A DNA stretch of 43,672 nt from CAUPWF01 sp964367905 (GTDB lineage: Bacteria; Bacillota; Clostridia; Lachnospirales; Lachnospiraceae), in the NCBI GenBank assembly GCA_964367905.1, contig CAYIZP010000027.1:1-43672 (forward strand). Direction: 5' to 3'. The position numbers were made by a program, and so were the translations under genes. How positions within the stretch are numbered: position 1 is the first letter of the stretch; every line of letters begins with the position of its first letter. This document shows positions 1 through 8,000 of this stretch, piece by piece. The notes beneath the pieces are model-generated. The model made no database searches. It saw nothing but the letters and a program-made list of their open reading frames with translations, and was not told the origin of the DNA.

Positions 1-64
1 TTATTTTCTTTAGTGTTTATTGATAATTAGGGCTTATAATTATTATTTATATAACCTTTAATAG

Positions 65-91
65 AGCTGCCTACAATTGTAGGCAGCTTTT
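65..91 (+). terminator. Intrinsic terminator of a gene upstream of the window
   Basis: A perfect 10-bp inverted repeat (AGCTGCCTAC and its complement) with an AATT loop runs straight into TTTT. It probably ends transcription of a gene lying before the window, since no coding frame precedes it here. Confidence 0.75.
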
Positions 92-120
92 AAAAAAGTT
101 TTTTGTTTTTGTAACCTTTT

Positions 121-146
121 GCCACCTTGATTTGTATTATTAGTGA
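121..146 (+). promoter_or_regulatory. Candidate ECF-type autoregulated promoter
   Basis: GCCACC at 121-126 and GTGA at 143-146 are separated by 16 bases, an ECF-like spacing. A similar arrangement (CGCACA, 16 bases, CGTT) stands at nearly the same distance before the second ECF sigma gene at 3255. Both are preceded by a T-rich run. No housekeeping -35/-10 pair is obvious. Autoregulation is inferred from the habit of ECF operons. Confidence 0.3.
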
Positions 147-173
147 AAGTCTTTCAAAACAAAGGAGGGAATT

Positions 174-656
174 ATGCAAGAATCAGTAGACGTACTGGTT
201 GATAAGTATAAGAACAATTTATTTGGCATTGCATTTAATATTTGTAAAAATATGCAGGATGCAGAGGATATTGTTCAAGATACTTTCATTGCATATTTAA
301 CAATTAAAAAGGAGTTTGAATCACTAGAACATATCCGTGCGTGGTTAATACGAGTGACTATAAACAAAGCTAAGAATAAAAATATCAGTTTTTTCAGGCG
401 AAATACAGTACCACTTGAAGATTATATGGAATCTTTGACTTTTGAGTCAGAAGAAGATTCGGAGTTATTTGTTACAGTAATGAATTTATCAGAAAAATAC
501 AGAGTAGTGATACATCTTTTTTATTATGAAGATTACTCCATAAAAGAAATTGCAGATATTTTAAAACTTTCGGAAAGCAATGTTAAGGTTAGACTATCAC
601 GGGGAAGAAGGATCCTTAAAAACGCATTACAGGAGGTATGGGACGATGACGAATAA
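174..656 (+). CDS. ECF-family RNA polymerase sigma factor (first of two)
   Basis: This 160-residue protein has the two-domain plan of extracytoplasmic-function sigma-70 factors, which direct RNA polymerase to a small stress regulon. Region 2 lies at about residues 8-70 with DAEDIVQDTF, the typical core-binding and -10 recognition helix. Region 4 lies at about 105-155 with a helix-turn-helix (YSIKEIADILKLSESNVKVR) that would read the -35 element. AAAGGAGGG sits a few bases before the ATG. The gene end overlaps the next ATG by 11 bases, so the downstream membrane protein is very likely translationally coupled and may be its anti-sigma partner. The inducing signal is unknown. Confidence 0.9.
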   Translation: MQESVDVLVDKYKNNLFGIAFNICKNMQDAEDIVQDTFIAYLTIKKEFESLEHIRAWLIRVTINKAKNKNISFFRRNTVPLEDYMESLTFESEEDSELFVTVMNLSEKYRVVIHLFYYEDYSIKEIADILKLSESNVKVRLSRGRRILKNALQEVWDDDE

Positions 657-1221
657 AGAGAAATATAAACAGGCGTTTTCTGCTGTTCATATCTCCGATG
701 ATTTTTCTTTGGAGGTAAATGAAATGGCAAATACAAGTAAAAAAAGAAAACTAAATAAATGGGTAGCAAGTGCTGCTGCGTGCATAATCATTGTTAGCAG
801 TGTGACTACTGTCTATGCCAATGATATTGGTGGAATTCAGAGCACTATTCAGCTTTGGCTCCAAGGTGAGCAGACTGATGTTACAATTGAATTTGATGGT
901 AATGGTAATTATGAGATGAATTATGTGGACGCTGAAGGAAACGATAGGTATCAAGGCGGCGGAGGTGTTGCCTATGATGGGTTTGGCAATGAGCGTCCAT
1001 TGACAGAGGAAGAGCTTATGGAAGAAATGAATTCACCTGAGGTCGAGTTTAAAGATGATGGATCAGTTTGGATTTATTGGTATGATCAAACAATTGACAT
1101 AACCGATAAATTTGAAGATGATGTGTGTTATGTTAAGCTTGTAAATGAAGATGAAATTTTGTATGTGACAGTAACAGAAGACGGCTATTCCGCAAGTTCT
1201 GACAAATTCGTAGCCCCTTAA
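646..1221 (+). CDS. Single-pass membrane protein, probable anti-sigma partner of the ECF factor
   Basis: I chose the ATG at 646 because AGGAGGT lies 8 bases upstream and the frame overlaps the sigma gene end; a longer in-frame start at 580 lies deep inside the sigma gene. The 191-residue product has a cytoplasmic stretch of about 46 residues, one membrane segment (about 47-63), and an exported acidic, Gly/Tyr-rich C-terminal domain. It lacks the zinc-binding HxxxCxxC motif of classical ZAS anti-sigmas. Proteins of this layout after Firmicutes ECF genes are often DUF4179-like anti-sigma factors. The role rests on context and topology only. Confidence 0.65.
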   Translation: MTNKEKYKQAFSAVHISDDFSLEVNEMANTSKKRKLNKWVASAAACIIIVSSVTTVYANDIGGIQSTIQLWLQGEQTDVTIEFDGNGNYEMNYVDAEGNDRYQGGGGVAYDGFGNERPLTEEELMEEMNSPEVEFKDDGSVWIYWYDQTIDITDKFEDDVCYVKLVNEDEILYVTVTEDGYSASSDKFVAP

Positions 1222-1261
1222 TATCTTCAACTTTAGCGAAATAATCTGTATCCAAAATAGC

Positions 1262-1300
1262 AAGAAGTGGCAGAAATCAAGTCTGTCACTTCTTAATTTA
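1262..1300 (+). terminator. Terminator, copy 1 of a repeated hairpin
   Basis: Arms beginning AAGAAGTG and ending CACTTCTT form a stem between the convergent anti-sigma-like gene and the minus-strand DUF3784 gene, so it could act in both directions. A 33-base stretch at 1262-1294 is matched at 3121-3153 with only four differences by my alignment. Confidence 0.7.
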
Positions 1301-1310
1301 TGTACTTTGT

Positions 1311-1655
1311 TTATAATAGATATTTTTCAAAGGCTTTTTGAGGATTTCCATTATATTTTTTTCTGTAATCTTTTAATAGTATTAATAGCCAAACCGCGAA
1401 TGTAGGAATAATTATATATCCTCCCATAAAATAACTTAACACGGCTCCCACAAAAAAACACGTAGCCCAAATCAAGAAAGAATTTCTATAACTCTCACTG
1501 ATTTTAAGTTTATTGTATTTTTCTTGCTCATGTCGTGGCATAGTATTAAATGCTGTAATTAAAGTAGTAACTTTCTCTTTAAGTATAGCAAAAATTATAG
1601 CGAAAAATAAAAATATTCCTGCGACTAATAGGCAAATTACGGTCTCAGAGTTCAT
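1311..1655 (-). CDS. DUF3784 membrane protein
   Basis: A 114-residue protein with three predicted membrane helices: about 5-25, then a hairpin pair at about 62-95. A cytoplasmic loop between the first two holds FNTMPRHEQEKYNKLKI, the recognisable core of the DUF3784 family of small Firmicutes membrane proteins. The family function is unknown. AAGGAG precedes the ATG on the minus strand. It is a single gene convergent with the first ECF operon and divergent from the toxin-antitoxin pair. I see no enzymatic motif. Confidence 0.75.
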   Translation of the reverse strand: MNSETVICLLVAGIFLFFAIIFAILKEKVTTLITAFNTMPRHEQEKYNKLKISESYRNSFLIWATCFFVGAVLSYFMGGYIIIPTFAVWLLILLKDYRKKYNGNPQKAFEKYLL

Positions 1656-1764
1656 GTTTTTCTCCTTTCGTTATAAGACAAAGATCCTATGGTTTTATTA
1701 TATCAAATAGAGGGGGAATTGGAAAGTAGAATCATGAAACAACCCTGAAGCAAAGAAGAGTGCA

Positions 1765-1793
1765 TTGACATTGTATCGCTGTAGAGATATAAT
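1765..1793 (+). promoter_or_regulatory. Sigma-A type promoter of the toxin-antitoxin pair
   Basis: TTGACA (1765-1770) and TATAAT (1788-1793) are both perfect consensus hexamers, spaced by 17 bases and 24 bases before the first ATG. Such a strong promoter before a toxin suggests repression, probably by the downstream helix-turn-helix protein. Confidence 0.75.
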
Positions 1794-1817
1794 TGAATAA
1801 AGTGAGGTGCAAAGTCT

Positions 1818-2477
1818 ATGAAAAGGATATTATATCATGGTTCGGAAACAATAATTAGAAACCCAATATTTGGCAAAGGATCAATGAATAATGATTATGG
1901 CAGAGGTTTTTACTGTACAGAAGAAATGGAACTTGCCAAGGAATGGGCATGTGCAAAAAACACGGATGGATATGCTAACATTTATGAACTTGAAATGTCA
2001 GGTCTTAATGTGTTATATCTAAATGATGATAAATACAATATTTTGCACTGGCTGTCCATACTTGCAAAGCACAGAACATATTGGGAGCGAGGGAGCATTT
2101 CAGAAACTGCGAAAAAATTCATTGAGGAAAATTATTATATAGACTTATCCCAGTATGATTGCATTATTGGATATAGAGCTGATGATTCATATTTTGCATT
2201 TGCACAAGATTTTGTATCTGGGGCAATATCTATCAGTAAATTATCAGAGGCAATGTATTTGGGTAAGCTTGGTGAGCAAATAGTTCTAAAAAGTGAAAAG
2301 GCTTTTGATAGACTTAAGTATTTAGGGGCCGAACTTGCTTTCAAAGAAGCGTACTTTGCGAAAAAAGATGCACGTGACAAAATAGCAAGGCGAGAATATA
2401 GAAAAAGCAAAAATACTGCACCAAGTACTAATGATAAATTTATCATTGATATTATGAGAAATGGTGGTGATTTTTAA
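1818..2477 (+). CDS. DUF3990-type putative ADP-ribosyltransferase toxin
   Basis: This 219-residue protein matches the DUF3990 family, placed in the ADP-ribosyltransferase superfamily. The three usual landmarks of an H-Y-E type NAD+-binding fold are visible: YHGS at residues 6-9 (His7), GRGFYCT at 28-34 (Tyr32), and LGEQIVLKS at 151-159 (Glu153). DCIIGYRADDSYF at 114-126 is another family hallmark. The C-terminal 40 residues are Lys/Arg-rich. GAGGTG precedes the ATG. Its stop overlaps the next start by one base, the usual arrangement for a toxin and its neutraliser. The target is unknown. The toxin role is inferred from family and context. Confidence 0.75.
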   Translation: MKRILYHGSETIIRNPIFGKGSMNNDYGRGFYCTEEMELAKEWACAKNTDGYANIYELEMSGLNVLYLNDDKYNILHWLSILAKHRTYWERGSISETAKKFIEENYYIDLSQYDCIIGYRADDSYFAFAQDFVSGAISISKLSEAMYLGKLGEQIVLKSEKAFDRLKYLGAELAFKEAYFAKKDARDKIARREYRKSKNTAPSTNDKFIIDIMRNGGDF

Positions 2478-3106
2478 TGCGAGCATATAATGAGGACTAT
2501 CTTTACAATACACAGAAAAACATTGGAAATATGCTAGATTTTGCTATAAATACTTGCGGTTTGGAATTAAAACAATTTTGGGATATGTTTTTAGTATCTG
2601 GTCTAGATGAGCAAATACAAAAAGGAAACCCTAAATATTTGGCTGGTGTTACAGGTTGTGAGCTTGCAAAACTTGTATGTGAAAAATCTGGTGTTAATAT
2701 TACGCATGAAGATGAAATGTATCTTGATAAATCACCTGAATATTGGGCTGGTTGGGCTATTGCATATTATCAGTGGTATAGTAATAAGAAATTTTCAAAA
2801 GTAACAAGAGCTGTGCCTATTGATGAAATTGTTGCGATGTATCCAACGTTGCATGAGGCTGATGTAAGCAAGTTTATAGCTATTATGGAAGAGAAATTAG
2901 GTAATTTTTATGTTGATACAAACCTTAAAATGATGAGAAATATATATGGCTATTCTCAAAGTGAACTGGCACAAGAAAGCGAAGTAAGTCTGAGGCAAAT
3001 CCAACTTTTTGAGCAAAGGCAAAGAGATATAAATAAAGCTAAGGTATATACAGTTGCAAAACTTGCAAAAGCGTTAGCGTGTGAAATTGAAGATTTGATG
3101 GAATAG
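2477..3106 (+). CDS. XRE-type HTH protein, probable antitoxin of the ADP-ribosyltransferase
   Basis: A 209-residue protein in two parts. Residues 1 to about 140 resemble the DUF3791-like segments commonly encoded beside DUF3990 genes and would be the toxin-binding part. Residues about 145-209 form a Cro/C1 helix-turn-helix, with the recognition region around YSQSELAQESEVSLRQIQLF. The ATG overlaps the toxin stop (TAATG), giving coupled translation. A fused DNA-binding domain fits an antitoxin that also represses the strong promoter at 1765-1793. The family link of the N-terminal part is my recollection, not a search result. Confidence 0.7.
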   Translation: MRAYNEDYLYNTQKNIGNMLDFAINTCGLELKQFWDMFLVSGLDEQIQKGNPKYLAGVTGCELAKLVCEKSGVNITHEDEMYLDKSPEYWAGWAIAYYQWYSNKKFSKVTRAVPIDEIVAMYPTLHEADVSKFIAIMEEKLGNFYVDTNLKMMRNIYGYSQSELAQESEVSLRQIQLFEQRQRDINKAKVYTVAKLAKALACEIEDLME

Positions 3107-3120
3107 AAATATTAAACAAA

Positions 3121-3158
3121 AAGAAGTGGCAGAAATCGAAACTGTCGCTTCTTAATTT
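3121..3158 (+). terminator. Terminator, copy 2 of the repeated hairpin
   Basis: Arms AAGAAGTGGCAG and CTGTCGCTTCTT pair and are followed by a T-rich AATTTTT run. It ends the toxin-antitoxin operon. The sequence is nearly the same as the terminator at 1262-1294, including the non-structural loop start AAATC. Confidence 0.8.
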
Positions 3159-3204
3159 TTGCACTTATTGAAAAAACTTGGAAATAAAATATTTTGACTT
3201 TTTC

Positions 3205-3230
3205 CGCACATTTTACACTGGCTATTCGTT
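3205..3230 (+). promoter_or_regulatory. Candidate ECF-type promoter of the second sigma operon
   Basis: CGCACA (3205-3210), 16 bases, CGTT (3227-3230), preceded by TTTTTC. It mirrors the candidate at 121-146. The distance from element to ATG is close in the two cases (about 50 bases from -35 to start). This is a weak match to any single published consensus. Confidence 0.3.
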
Positions 3231-3254
3231 AAACAATATAGAAGGGGGGATTTT

Positions 3255-3722
3255 ATGTCTTTAGATTTAAAAGTTCAGTATGATAAAATATATGCTTTTT
3301 GCTATTTTAAAGTGAAAAATCGTGAAGTTGCAGAAGATATAACACAAGAAACATTTCTCAAATACTTTAATACTACTGATTATCTTGAAAAAGGAAAAAA
3401 ACTTGCCTTTCTGTATACCATAGCACGAAATCTATGTAACGATTACTTCAGAAAGACAAAGCATACAGTATACCTTGATGACTTGTCCGAGTTATCAGAT
3501 GTAGAGATAGAGAATATAGAAACAACTCTTACTGTACGGACTGCTGTGTCAAAACTGACTGTCTCAGAACAGGAAATAGTGCTACTTAGGTTTACAAATG
3601 AACTTGGTATAAGTGAGATTGCAGAATATCTGGGAATTTCCAGATTTGCAGTTTATAGAAAACTAGGTTCAATCGAAAAGAAATTAAAAACAATGCTGAG
3701 AAAGGAGGATTTTTATGGATAA
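3255..3722 (+). CDS. ECF-family RNA polymerase sigma factor (second)
   Basis: The 155-residue product shows region 2 (VAEDITQETFLKYF, about residues 26-39) and region 4 with helix-turn-helix (ELGISEIAEYLGISRFAVYR, about 117-136). It is clearly diverged from the first ECF factor. AGAAGGGGGGA precedes the ATG. Its 3' end overlaps the next gene by 8 bases, and that gene in turn overlaps an ABC exporter, so the sigma factor, a membrane partner and the exporter are one operon. This layout resembles Firmicutes ECF-ABC modules that respond to peptides or envelope stress; the ligand here is unknown. Confidence 0.9.
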   Translation: MSLDLKVQYDKIYAFCYFKVKNREVAEDITQETFLKYFNTTDYLEKGKKLAFLYTIARNLCNDYFRKTKHTVYLDDLSELSDVEIENIETTLTVRTAVSKLTVSEQEIVLLRFTNELGISEIAEYLGISRFAVYRKLGSIEKKLKTMLRKEDFYG

Positions 3723-4434
3723 AAAAGTCAAAATTGCATTAAAGCAGAATTTTATACCGCCATCACCACAACGAAGAGATACATTTGTAAATAGTATTTC
3801 TATGCCAAAAGCTAAATTTAGCGAGGTATTTTTATCACAAATTGGATTTATTAGAAAAAGGGTGTGGTTTATGTTTGCCATTTGTACTTGCTTTGCTTTT
3901 TACAATGTGAATACCATAGAGATCGGCAGCAATATTATCTCGACGGTATCTGCAATTTTACCATTATTTGTTTTGTGTGCGACATCGGAAATATATAAAA
4001 GCACATCCCACAATATGGGTGAAATGGAGCTTGTATGCAAATACAATTTATCAAAAATAATACTGATGCGAACGGGCATCTTAGGAACCACTAGCTTTGT
4101 AATGCTAATCCTATTTATATGTATTACGACGAACACTGATTATGGAATGGTGCGTTCAATCATTTATCTTACGGTTCCATTTTTGCTATCGAGTTATTTA
4201 AGCCTATTAATTATCTCTAGATTGCACTTAAAGGAGACTGTTTATATTTGTGCTGGGGTATGTGGTAGTGTTAGCATCTTCATGCTTTTAGCTAGTGTTA
4301 ATTATAACTTTATATATGATGCAAGCATTACTTATATATGGGTTATGGCATTTTTTATCCTTAGTCTATTACTGGTACACTGCTTTATCAGATTTATAAA
4401 ATTACAGGAGGAATTACAATGGAACTTAGCATAG
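3715..4434 (+). CDS. Polytopic membrane protein of the ECF-ABC module, possible anti-sigma
   Basis: A 239-residue protein. About 40 basic N-terminal residues face the cytoplasm, followed by roughly six hydrophobic segments between residues 45 and 230. No enzymatic motif is visible. AGGAGG lies just before its ATG, inside the sigma gene end, and its own end overlaps the ATPase gene by 16 bases. Position between sigma and ABC genes, with a soluble tail before the membrane part, fits a regulator that holds the sigma factor at the membrane or senses exporter state. It could equally be a transporter subunit. I do not recognise a named family. Confidence 0.5.
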   Translation: MDKKVKIALKQNFIPPSPQRRDTFVNSISMPKAKFSEVFLSQIGFIRKRVWFMFAICTCFAFYNVNTIEIGSNIISTVSAILPLFVLCATSEIYKSTSHNMGEMELVCKYNLSKIILMRTGILGTTSFVMLILFICITTNTDYGMVRSIIYLTVPFLLSSYLSLLIISRLHLKETVYICAGVCGSVSIFMLLASVNYNFIYDASITYIWVMAFFILSLLLVHCFIRFIKLQEELQWNLA

Positions 4435-5288
4435 ACAGACTGAGTAAACAGTATAAGAATAAAATTGCGGTCGATAGACTATCGCTGACCCTTACAAATG
4501 GGGTTTATGGGCTTCTGGGGGCAAACGGAGCAGGTAAAACCACTCTAATGCGTATGGTTTGTGGGATCTTAAAGCCAACAAGTGGAGAGGTGAAATTTAA
4601 TGGTTTAGATGCATCACAAGAGAACTATCGTGATGCTTTGGGATATTTGCCACAGGATTTTGGTTATTATCCTGAATTTTCAGCACAAGATTTTATGTAT
4701 TATATGGCGAGCCTTAAAGGAATGACAAAAGCACAGGCAAAGGGAAAAACAAAAGAGTTATTTGAAGTTGTATCATTATCAGATGTAGCAAAAAAGAAAA
4801 TCAAGACCTTTTCGGGAGGAATGAAACAACGTTTAGGAATTGCACAAGCGCTCTTAAACAACCCAAAAATCCTGATACTTGATGAACCAACAGCAGGTCT
4901 TGATCCAAAAGAGCGTGTGCGATTTCGTAATCTAATATCGGAACTTGGTAAGGAGAGAATTGTGCTTCTATCTACACATATTGTGTCTGATGTGGAGAAC
5001 ATTGCAACGACTATATTGGTCATGAAAGACGGACAGCTTATTCATAATGGTGTCTTAGAGGAAATTATCAGTGTGATTGATGGGAAAGTATTTGAATGTG
5101 TGGTAGATAGCGTAGTAGCAGAGGAATTAATGACAAATCATCCTGTTATCAATCTTAGAGCTGAGGGAGAAAACATGTTCTTGCGACTTGTCTGTGATGA
5201 AAAACCACACGATACTGCAATCAGTGTTTCTGCTACATTGGAGGATTTGTATCTGTATTATTTTACGGAGGTAAACGGACATGAATAA
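4419..5288 (+). CDS. ABC transporter ATP-binding protein
   Basis: This 289-residue ATPase has Walker A (GANGAGKTT, 34-42), Q-loop Gln79 (LPQD), the signature FSGGMKQ (131-137), Walker B with catalytic Glu (ILILDEP, 151-157), and an H-loop (LLSTHIVSDVE, about 183-193). It powers export or extrusion through the permease encoded next. Residues after about 215 form an accessory C-terminal domain, typical of drug or bacteriocin-type exporters (CcmA/YhaQ-like class). The start overlaps the preceding membrane gene and the end overlaps the permease gene by 8 bases. Substrate unknown. Confidence 0.92.
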   Translation: MELSIDRLSKQYKNKIAVDRLSLTLTNGVYGLLGANGAGKTTLMRMVCGILKPTSGEVKFNGLDASQENYRDALGYLPQDFGYYPEFSAQDFMYYMASLKGMTKAQAKGKTKELFEVVSLSDVAKKKIKTFSGGMKQRLGIAQALLNNPKILILDEPTAGLDPKERVRFRNLISELGKERIVLLSTHIVSDVENIATTILVMKDGQLIHNGVLEEIISVIDGKVFECVVDSVVAEELMTNHPVINLRAEGENMFLRLVCDEKPHDTAISVSATLEDLYLYYFTEVNGHE

Positions 5289-6495
5289 TTTTTGGACTTT
5301 GGTAGGATTTGAGTATAAGAAAATTTTTATACGAAAGTCAACGATAATTGCACTAATAATCACAGTAATTCTTACAATATTTGGTTGTGTTAATATGCTT
5401 ATCGGTAGTGGGGAGTCTTTTTATTCTAGAGATGATATGACTAATTATGAGGCGATGCTTTATGAAAAGGAACAGGCGATACAATTTTCAGGTAAACCAC
5501 TGGATGCTGACTTTATTATGGAATATGCGGATCAATATAAAAAACTACCTCAAAAATACGATACTTTTGAAGAACTTAGTGAAACGGAAGCATATGAAAC
5601 TTATATACAGCCCTACGACATTATGAGTTCATTTCCACTTTATGTGTTTTCAAGGGAGCAAATGTATGATTTGACATATGAAGAAGCGGAAAATATGTAT
5701 TACCTAGCAGAAGAGAAGCGAAATCAAACGATAAAAGAGGATCCTTTGTATTCTGAGGAACAAGTCGAGCGAATCATTGAACGTTCTGAAAATATTGAAA
5801 CTCCATATGTCTTAGAATATACCGAAGGATATGCTAGGTTATTCGTATCGACAACCACAACAATGTTAATGATCATATTTTTGATTATCTTTATAATTTC
5901 CCCTATATTTTCAAATGAATACAAAGAAAAAATGGACCATTTGATTCTAACCACTAAAAATGGGAAAAAATCTTTTCTATTTGCGAAAATATTTTCAGGA
6001 GTTTCCATCAGTTTTTTAATATCGTTAGGTTTATTTTTAATAACAATCATCTGCATGGCTTTGACATATGGATTGGATGGATTGAACGAAGCGATACAGT
6101 TAGAATCTCCATGGATAGCTTACGATTTTACTATGCTTGAAAGTGTAGTTATATTATGTATCTGTATAATCTTGGGAGCAATTTTACAAAGTGCAATTTG
6201 TATGATATTGTCATCTATATCTAAAAACCCGTTAATACCGATGTCAGTTGGATTTATTTTAATACTCTTAGCTTCATTTAGTAGTCCAGATGCACCGAAA
6301 ATATTAGCGACACTTCGGCTTTTCATACCATATTCTATGGGGGTATTTTGGGATGTTTTAGGGGCACAACTATCATGGCAAGTTTTTGGAATCACAATCT
6401 GGCTTTATCAAGCAGTTTGTATTGTTGCTTTGATTGTTAGCAGTTTATTGTTGCTACTCACATACCGTAACTTCAAGCAACATCAAGTTGGGTGA
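5281..6495 (+). CDS. ABC-2 type transporter permease
   Basis: A 404-residue membrane subunit. A first membrane helix lies at about residues 20-41. A long extracytoplasmic domain of about 150 mostly acidic residues follows, then five helices between about 190 and 395. This is the usual ABC-2 export permease plan with a large first loop, as in NatB- and YhaP-like proteins. It must pair with the ATPase just upstream, and the 8-base overlap supports that. The exported compound cannot be read from sequence; control by the ECF factor suggests envelope or peptide defence. Confidence 0.82.
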   Translation: MNNFWTLVGFEYKKIFIRKSTIIALIITVILTIFGCVNMLIGSGESFYSRDDMTNYEAMLYEKEQAIQFSGKPLDADFIMEYADQYKKLPQKYDTFEELSETEAYETYIQPYDIMSSFPLYVFSREQMYDLTYEEAENMYYLAEEKRNQTIKEDPLYSEEQVERIIERSENIETPYVLEYTEGYARLFVSTTTTMLMIIFLIIFIISPIFSNEYKEKMDHLILTTKNGKKSFLFAKIFSGVSISFLISLGLFLITIICMALTYGLDGLNEAIQLESPWIAYDFTMLESVVILCICIILGAILQSAICMILSSISKNPLIPMSVGFILILLASFSSPDAPKILATLRLFIPYSMGVFWDVLGAQLSWQVFGITIWLYQAVCIVALIVSSLLLLLTYRNFKQHQVG

Positions 6496-6563
6496 TTGTT
6501 CATTTATATGCGCAATCTCCAGAATGGATAACAATTGAATAATGAAATACGCAATTAAAAAGG

Positions 6564-6595
6564 CTAGCTATAGGGAAAACTTATAGCTAGTTTTA
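6564..6595 (+). terminator. Terminator of the ECF-ABC operon
   Basis: A perfect 9-bp stem (CTAGCTATA and TATAGCTAG) with a short loop, followed by TTTT. It separates the ABC module from the methionine operon. Confidence 0.8.
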
Positions 6596-6607
6596 AGATT
6601 TATGTAT

Positions 6608-6636
6608 TTTACAAAGAAATCATTTTTCTTTATAAT
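6608..6636 (+). promoter_or_regulatory. Promoter of the methionine operon
   Basis: TTTACA (6608-6613) and TATAAT (6631-6636) are spaced by 17 bases. Only about 33 bases separate the -10 from the first ATG, too little for a SAM riboswitch or T-box. Control by sulfur supply must therefore act differently, for example through a repressor. Confidence 0.65.
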
Positions 6637-6669
6637 CAGCTCATAAATAAAAAAAGTGAGGAAATTATT

Positions 6670-7956
6670 ATGAATAAAAAATATCGTTTTGAAACATTAC
6701 AATTACATGCAGGACAAGAGGAAGCAGATGCTACAACGGGTGCAAGAGCAGTACCTATTTATCAAACAGCAGCTTATGTGTTTGAGGATTGCAAACAAGC
6801 AGAAGATCGATTTTCCCTAAAAGAAAGTGGGAATATTTACAGTAGATTAACAAATCCGACACAGAGCGCCTTTGAAGAGAGAATTACGAGATTAGAAGGT
6901 GGAGTCGCTTCTTTGGCAGTGTCATCAGGATCTGCAGCGATTTCTTACACGATACAGAATCTTGCAGGAGCTGGAGATCATGTTATAGCAGCAAAAAATA
7001 TATACGGTGGAACGTTTAACCTATTCGCAAATACACTTCCAATTTATGGCATCACAACAACATTTGTTGATATTTTCGATTTGGAGAAGGTGGAAGCTGT
7101 GATTCAAGAGAATACAAAAGGAATCTTTATAGAAAGTCTTACAAATCCACATTCACTTGTGGCAGATATAGAAGCGATTGCAGAAATTGCTCATAAACAT
7201 AAAATCCCGCTAATCGTGGACAACACTTTTGCGACACCATATTTAATCAGACCGATTGAGTATGGAGCAGATTTTGTAGTTCATTCGGCAACAAAATACT
7301 TAGGAGGACATGGTACAACTTTAGGTGGTGTAATTGTGGATAGCGGAAATTTTGATTTTATAGCATCTGAAAAATTCCCAGCTATTGTGGAACCAAGTCC
7401 GAGTTACCACGGATTAAGCTTTGCCGAAGCGGTAGGAAGAGCTGCATTTGTCACAAGAATTAGAGCGATTCTTTTACGAGACTTTGGCGGTTGCCTCTCT
7501 CCATTTCACTCATTCTTCTTCTTGCAGGGATTAGAAACTTTATCGCTACGTGTAGAAAGGCATGTTGAGAATGCGCTAAAAGTGGTTGATTACTTGAAAA
7601 ATCATCCAAAAGTTGAAAAAGTCAACCATCCATCGGTAGCAGAGGACGACAAACAGAAAGAATTATATGGGAAATACCTTCCAAATGGTGGTGGTGCGAT
7701 TTTCACCTTTGATATTAAAGGAACAGAGGTTCAAGCGAAAAAATTTATTGATAGCTTAGAGTTGTTTTCTCTATTAGCAAATGTGGCAGATGTGAAATCA
7801 TTGGTAATACACCCGGCGTCCACTACACACTCTCAATTATCAAAGAGAAATTTATTGGATCAAAAGATTAAGACGACAACGATTCGGTTATCAATCGGAA
7901 CAGAAAACATCCAAGATATTTTAGAAGATATCGAGAATGCATTTGCTCAAATATAA
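6670..7956 (+). CDS. metY: O-acetylhomoserine sulfhydrylase (O-acetylhomoserine aminocarboxypropyltransferase)
   Basis: This 428-residue PLP enzyme of the Cys/Met metabolism family makes homocysteine from O-acetylhomoserine and sulfide in the cytoplasm. The Schiff-base lysine is Lys209 in HSATKYLGGHGT, and the family hallmarks YSRLTNPT (57-64) and LVIHPASTTH near the C-terminus are present. The length of about 430 fits MetY rather than the ~380-400 of MetB/MetC, and the inserted segment around residues 235-260 supports that. It is the first gene of an operon that then methylates the homocysteine made. GTGAGGAA precedes the ATG. Homocysteine made from other O-acyl esters cannot be excluded. 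Confidence 0.9.
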   Translation: MNKKYRFETLQLHAGQEEADATTGARAVPIYQTAAYVFEDCKQAEDRFSLKESGNIYSRLTNPTQSAFEERITRLEGGVASLAVSSGSAAISYTIQNLAGAGDHVIAAKNIYGGTFNLFANTLPIYGITTTFVDIFDLEKVEAVIQENTKGIFIESLTNPHSLVADIEAIAEIAHKHKIPLIVDNTFATPYLIRPIEYGADFVVHSATKYLGGHGTTLGGVIVDSGNFDFIASEKFPAIVEPSPSYHGLSFAEAVGRAAFVTRIRAILLRDFGGCLSPFHSFFFLQGLETLSLRVERHVENALKVVDYLKNHPKVEKVNHPSVAEDDKQKELYGKYLPNGGGAIFTFDIKGTEVQAKKFIDSLELFSLLANVADVKSLVIHPASTTHSQLSKRNLLDQKIKTTTIRLSIGTENIQDILEDIENAFAQI

Positions 7957-8000
7957 AAAAGACTGTATGATAGAGGAGTGATTATAGAAGGGAGGTCTAG

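Noticed and set aside
580..645. Longer start of the anti-sigma-like gene at 580
   Set aside because: It lies well inside the sigma gene, while ATG 646 has AGGAGGT 8 bases upstream and the usual slight overlap.
6540..6669. SAM riboswitch or T-box before metY
   Set aside because: The leader after the promoter is about 30 bases, too short for either.
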